The notes beneath the pieces are model-generated. The model did not search any database, was not told the origin of the DNA, and saw only the letters and a list, made by a program, of their open reading frames with translations. Position numbers and translations under genes: made by a program. From positions 1-8,283 of the forward strand of contig JAGRLQ010000005.1 in NCBI GenBank assembly GCA_020441735.1: a stretch of 8,283 bases of DNA. Direction: 5' to 3'. Of the stretch, positions 6,587 through 8,283 are shown one piece after another. Within the stretch, counting starts at the first letter, position 1, and each line of letters begins with the position of its first letter. This stretch comes from Nitratireductor sp. (GTDB lineage: Bacteria; Pseudomonadota; Alphaproteobacteria; Rhizobiales; Rhizobiaceae).

Positions 6587-7327
6587 TCAGGCAAAGATCT
6601 CGAGACCCCTGAGAATCAGCGCAACAGCTGCAGCACCCGATACGGTCAGCATTATGCTGGAGAGCTTTCTGGCGTTGTCGGTTCTGAAATACCGCGCCAG
6701 CCAGATACCCGCCACTACACCCGGCAGGATGACCACCGACAGGAAAAGGTGCATCATGGCGAGCCGGCCCGCCAGGCCCATGGAAATCAGCCCAACCGTG
6801 CAGCCGGAAAAGAACAGCGCATTGAGCGTCGGGCGAACCTTGTCGGGCCGTTGCCCCCGATAGAGAATGGCCATCGGCGGCGCACCCACAGAGGTAATGG
6901 TGCCCATCAGGCCGGAAAGGGTGGAGAGCTTCCAGTGATTGGCAATCGTGAAGGCAACCGGTTTTCCCAGCGCCGTCAGGATGACGGCGATCAGGATCAG
7001 CACACCGAAAAGCACATAGAACGAACGCTCGTCGCTGAAGACCAGCAGCAACAGGAGCGCCATCGATGATCCGATGATTCTGCCGCCGATCCCTGCAACA
7101 ATCTCCTCGCCGGCAATGTTGCCACGCTCCTGCCACGCCCCCCAAACCGCGACCACGGTGCCGACCATCAGGATCGGTACCGGCGAAAGCAACGGATCGA
7201 TAAGCGCCAGCAGGGGGGCTGCAACCATACCGAACCCCATGCCCACCGACGCCTGAAGCGTCGAGGCAAAGACCACGATGGCAAGCGCAAGCGCCAGAAG
7301 CGGCAGGGAGGGAAGCTGTTCAATCAT
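6587..7327 (-). CDS. TSUP/TauE-SafE family membrane transporter
   Basis: This 246-residue, strongly hydrophobic protein has about eight membrane segments. They lie at roughly 8-25, 31-45, 50-66, 76-97, 102-120, 134-156, 165-185 and 194-212, with a last one at 222-241. Two internal glycine-rich repeats, QASVGMGFGMVAAPLL (25-40) and LSGLMGTITSVGAPPMAILY (137-156), are the TauE/SafE (TSUP) signature. The family exports or imports small sulfur-containing or organic anions such as sulfite or sulfoacetate. The substrate is not visible, and no sulfur-metabolism gene is in the window. The ATG at 7327 has no good Shine-Dalgarno sequence (only CGGA close by). It is divergent from the Crp/Fnr gene across 161 bases, and the gap could hold shared control sites. 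Confidence 0.88.
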   Translation of the reverse strand: MIEQLPSLPLLALALAIVVFASTLQASVGMGFGMVAAPLLALIDPLLSPVPILMVGTVVAVWGAWQERGNIAGEEIVAGIGGRIIGSSMALLLLLVFSDERSFYVLFGVLILIAVILTALGKPVAFTIANHWKLSTLSGLMGTITSVGAPPMAILYRGQRPDKVRPTLNALFFSGCTVGLISMGLAGRLAMMHLFLSVVILPGVVAGIWLARYFRTDNARKLSSIMLTVSGAAAVALILRGLEIFA

Positions 7328-7410
7328 TCCGGGATGGGCTTTGAAAGGCGGTGCAAACCTGACCGTTACGCCTGCCGGAGATGGAAATACAGCCCGTTCC
7401 GCATTTTTGT

Positions 7411-7439
7411 TTGGTCTGGACCGCTAAATCATGCACAAT
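7411..7439 (+). promoter_or_regulatory. Weak candidate promoter of the Crp/Fnr gene
   Basis: TTGGTC (7411-7416) and CACAAT (7434-7439, four of six matches to TATAAT) are separated by 17 bases. Start of transcription would fall near 7446, placing the 7441-7463 hairpin at the very 5' end of the leader. The -35 match is poor and the call is tentative. Confidence 0.22.
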
Positions 7440-7440
7440 T

Positions 7441-7463
7441 ATCCGGGGGGTCGAACCCCGGAT
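7441..7463 (+). other. Hairpin in the leader of the Crp/Fnr gene
   Basis: ATCCGGGG (7441-7448) pairs perfectly with CCCCGGAT (7456-7463) around a 7-base loop GGTCGAA. It lies 25 bases before the ATG. No T-run follows on either strand, so it is not an intrinsic terminator. It may be an mRNA leader structure or an operator. It is not a tRNA T-arm, because the loop lacks the TTCGA pattern. Confidence 0.5.
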
Positions 7464-7488
7464 CGGTACCGCAAATGAAGGGCGTTTC

Positions 7489-8175
7489 ATGCAGGACCTG
7501 TCGGGAATTCCGTTATTTCAGTCGCTGTCTCCTGAGCAGTCAGCCCGTTTCGCGCGCAGTTGCACTTGGCGTGACTATGGCGAACATGAACTCGTTATCG
7601 ACATCGAGGACACCAGCACGGATGTCCGCTTCATCGTTTCCGGCTCGGTGCGGATCATCATCCGCATCGCCGTCGGCAAGGAAGTCATACTCGGCGAGAT
7701 GTCGGAGGGATCGTTCTTCGGCGAGATATCGGCAATCGACAATTCGCCGCGCTCGGCCAATGTGACAACGCTGACGCGCGCGCGAATCTGCACCATGCCC
7801 GCATCAGTCTTCAAAACCATCCTGGAAGACGCACCCGAAGTCGCCATGGAAATCCTGAAATTGTTCGCCGACCGTATCCGCTCGCTGAACATGCGGCTTG
7901 CCGAACACTCCTTCCTGCAGGCAAAGCACCGTCTTTATTCGGAATTGCTGCGCCTGTCGCGCACCCGCGCTGCCAACCCCGAACACCGCATCGTCTCGCC
8001 ACCGCCCACGCAGCGTGAACTGGCCGAGCGCATCGGCACGCGGCGCGAAGTGGTGTCACGCGAGCTGAACCAGCTCGAGCGAGACGGCTATATCGAGAAG
8101 GCACGCGGCGGCATCATCATAACCAATGTCAGCGAGCTGCAGCGCCGCATTTCCGAAGGCTGGGAAGGCAACTAG
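7489..8175 (+). CDS. Crp/Fnr-family transcriptional regulator
   Basis: This 228-residue, two-domain DNA-binding regulator has a beta-roll sensor (about 5-115) containing FFGEISAIDNSPRSANV at 76-92. G78-E79 and R88-S89 match the phosphate-binding cassette that contacts the ribose and phosphate of cAMP or cGMP in Crp-like proteins, so cyclic-nucleotide binding is plausible. The cysteines of Fnr-type iron-sulfur clusters are absent; only C25 and C101 are seen. A dimerisation helix spans about 106-140. The winged helix-turn-helix covers about 172-215, with TQRELAERIGTRREVVSRELNQL (174-196) as the recognition region, and GYIEKARGGIIITN forms the wing. The frame also contains an ATG at 7381. The ATG at 7489 is preferred because AAGGG lies six bases upstream, the protein then starts in the usual family position, and the extra 36 residues look non-coding. 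Targets are unknown; the divergent TSUP gene and the convergent hpd are neighbours. Confidence 0.9.
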   Translation: MQDLSGIPLFQSLSPEQSARFARSCTWRDYGEHELVIDIEDTSTDVRFIVSGSVRIIIRIAVGKEVILGEMSEGSFFGEISAIDNSPRSANVTTLTRARICTMPASVFKTILEDAPEVAMEILKLFADRIRSLNMRLAEHSFLQAKHRLYSELLRLSRTRAANPEHRIVSPPPTQRELAERIGTRREVVSRELNQLERDGYIEKARGGIIITNVSELQRRISEGWEGN

Positions 8176-8182
8176 CGGACCG

Positions 8183-8200
8183 GGCGGCTATTCAGCCGCC
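8183..8200. other. Small hairpin between the convergent Crp/Fnr and hpd genes
   Basis: GGCGGCT (8183-8189) pairs with AGCCGCC (8194-8200) around a 4-base loop, 8 bases after the Crp/Fnr stop and covering the hpd stop region. No T-run follows on either strand, so its action as a terminator is uncertain. Confidence 0.35.
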
Positions 8201-8283
8201 ACACTTCCAAGTTCTCCATTGGCGATCTGCTCGGCCTCGATGGATTCGAACAGCGCCTTGAAATTGCCCTCGCCGAAGCCGTC
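8188..8283 (-). CDS. hpd: 4-hydroxyphenylpyruvate dioxygenase, C-terminal 31 residues (truncated by window edge)
   Basis: The last 31 codons and a TAG (8190-8188 on the - strand) are present; the rest lies beyond the right edge. The peptide DGFGEGNFKALFESIEAEQ matches the C-terminal signature of bacterial 4-hydroxyphenylpyruvate dioxygenase. In that enzyme the GxGNF segment forms part of the helix that closes the active site, and the FGEGNF Glu region provides the last iron ligand neighbourhood. The enzyme converts 4-hydroxyphenylpyruvate to homogentisate in tyrosine catabolism. The gene converges on the Crp/Fnr gene with 12 bases between the stops. The call rests on a short but distinctive motif. 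Confidence 0.8.
   Translation of the reverse strand, partial: DGFGEGNFKALFESIEAEQIANGELGSVAAE

Noticed and set aside
6420..7145. A 242-residue N-terminal extension of the PAS-GGDEF-EAL reading frame, running into the TSUP gene region
   Set aside because: The frame is merely open. The residues are Arg/Gly/Cys-rich shadow sequence over the TSUP gene in another frame, and the ATG at 6419 has an AGGA at good spacing followed by a plausible membrane domain.
7441..7470. A possible tRNA T-arm remnant (GGGGTCGAACCCC)
   Set aside because: The loop lacks the TTCGA pattern, pairing fits a simple 8-bp hairpin, and no anticodon or D-arm can be placed upstream.
7381..7488. An upstream in-frame ATG at 7381 for the Crp/Fnr gene
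   Set aside because: The added 36 residues do not look like the family N-terminus, the stretch holds the candidate promoter and the hairpin, and the ATG at 7489 has a better ribosome binding site.

Overview
The window looks like a chromosomal segment of an alphaproteobacterium of the order Hyphomicrobiales, most likely Rhizobiaceae or a near relative. The grounds are the high G+C coding sequence with C/G-ending codons, a rhizobial-type choline ABC transporter (ChoXWV), a FeeM-like acyltransferase close to rhizobial homologues, and a perfect CtrA-type motif. This placement comes from protein recognition, not from a database search.

Region 1 (1-3100, + strand) is the choline uptake locus. The 3' part of choX (periplasmic choline-binding protein) is followed by a strong intrinsic terminator. 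A small flavodoxin-fold gene starts three bases after the T-run, then come choW (permease) and choV (ATPase) with gaps of 9 and 4 bases. The flavodoxin gene sits inside what is usually a contiguous choXWV block, and the terminator separates the abundant binding protein from the membrane components. A perfect inverted repeat after choV serves as a terminator for both converging units.

Region 2 (3136-6419, - strand) holds two signalling-type genes. The downstream one encodes a FeeM-like N-acyl amino acid synthase, a GNAT-fold relative of LuxI autoinducer synthases. Its upstream region carries a consensus-like promoter whose spacer is overlapped by a perfect CtrA box (TTAA-N7-TTAAC). The upstream one encodes a 775-residue membrane-anchored PAS-GGDEF-EAL protein of c-di-GMP metabolism. 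Its EAL residues look intact, and its GGDEF motif lacks the RxxD inhibitory site.

Region 3 (6587-8283) has a TSUP/TauE-SafE family membrane protein (- strand), a divergent Crp/Fnr regulator (+ strand) with cyclic-nucleotide-binding signature residues and a hairpin in its leader, and the last 31 codons of a convergent 4-hydroxyphenylpyruvate dioxygenase gene (hpd, tyrosine catabolism).

No rRNA, tRNA, CRISPR array, insertion sequence or phage gene is visible, and no intergenic gap exceeds 300 bases. The points most worth following are the CtrA box on the orphan acyltransferase promoter, the acyltransferase itself, and the flavodoxin gene lodged behind a terminator within the choline locus.
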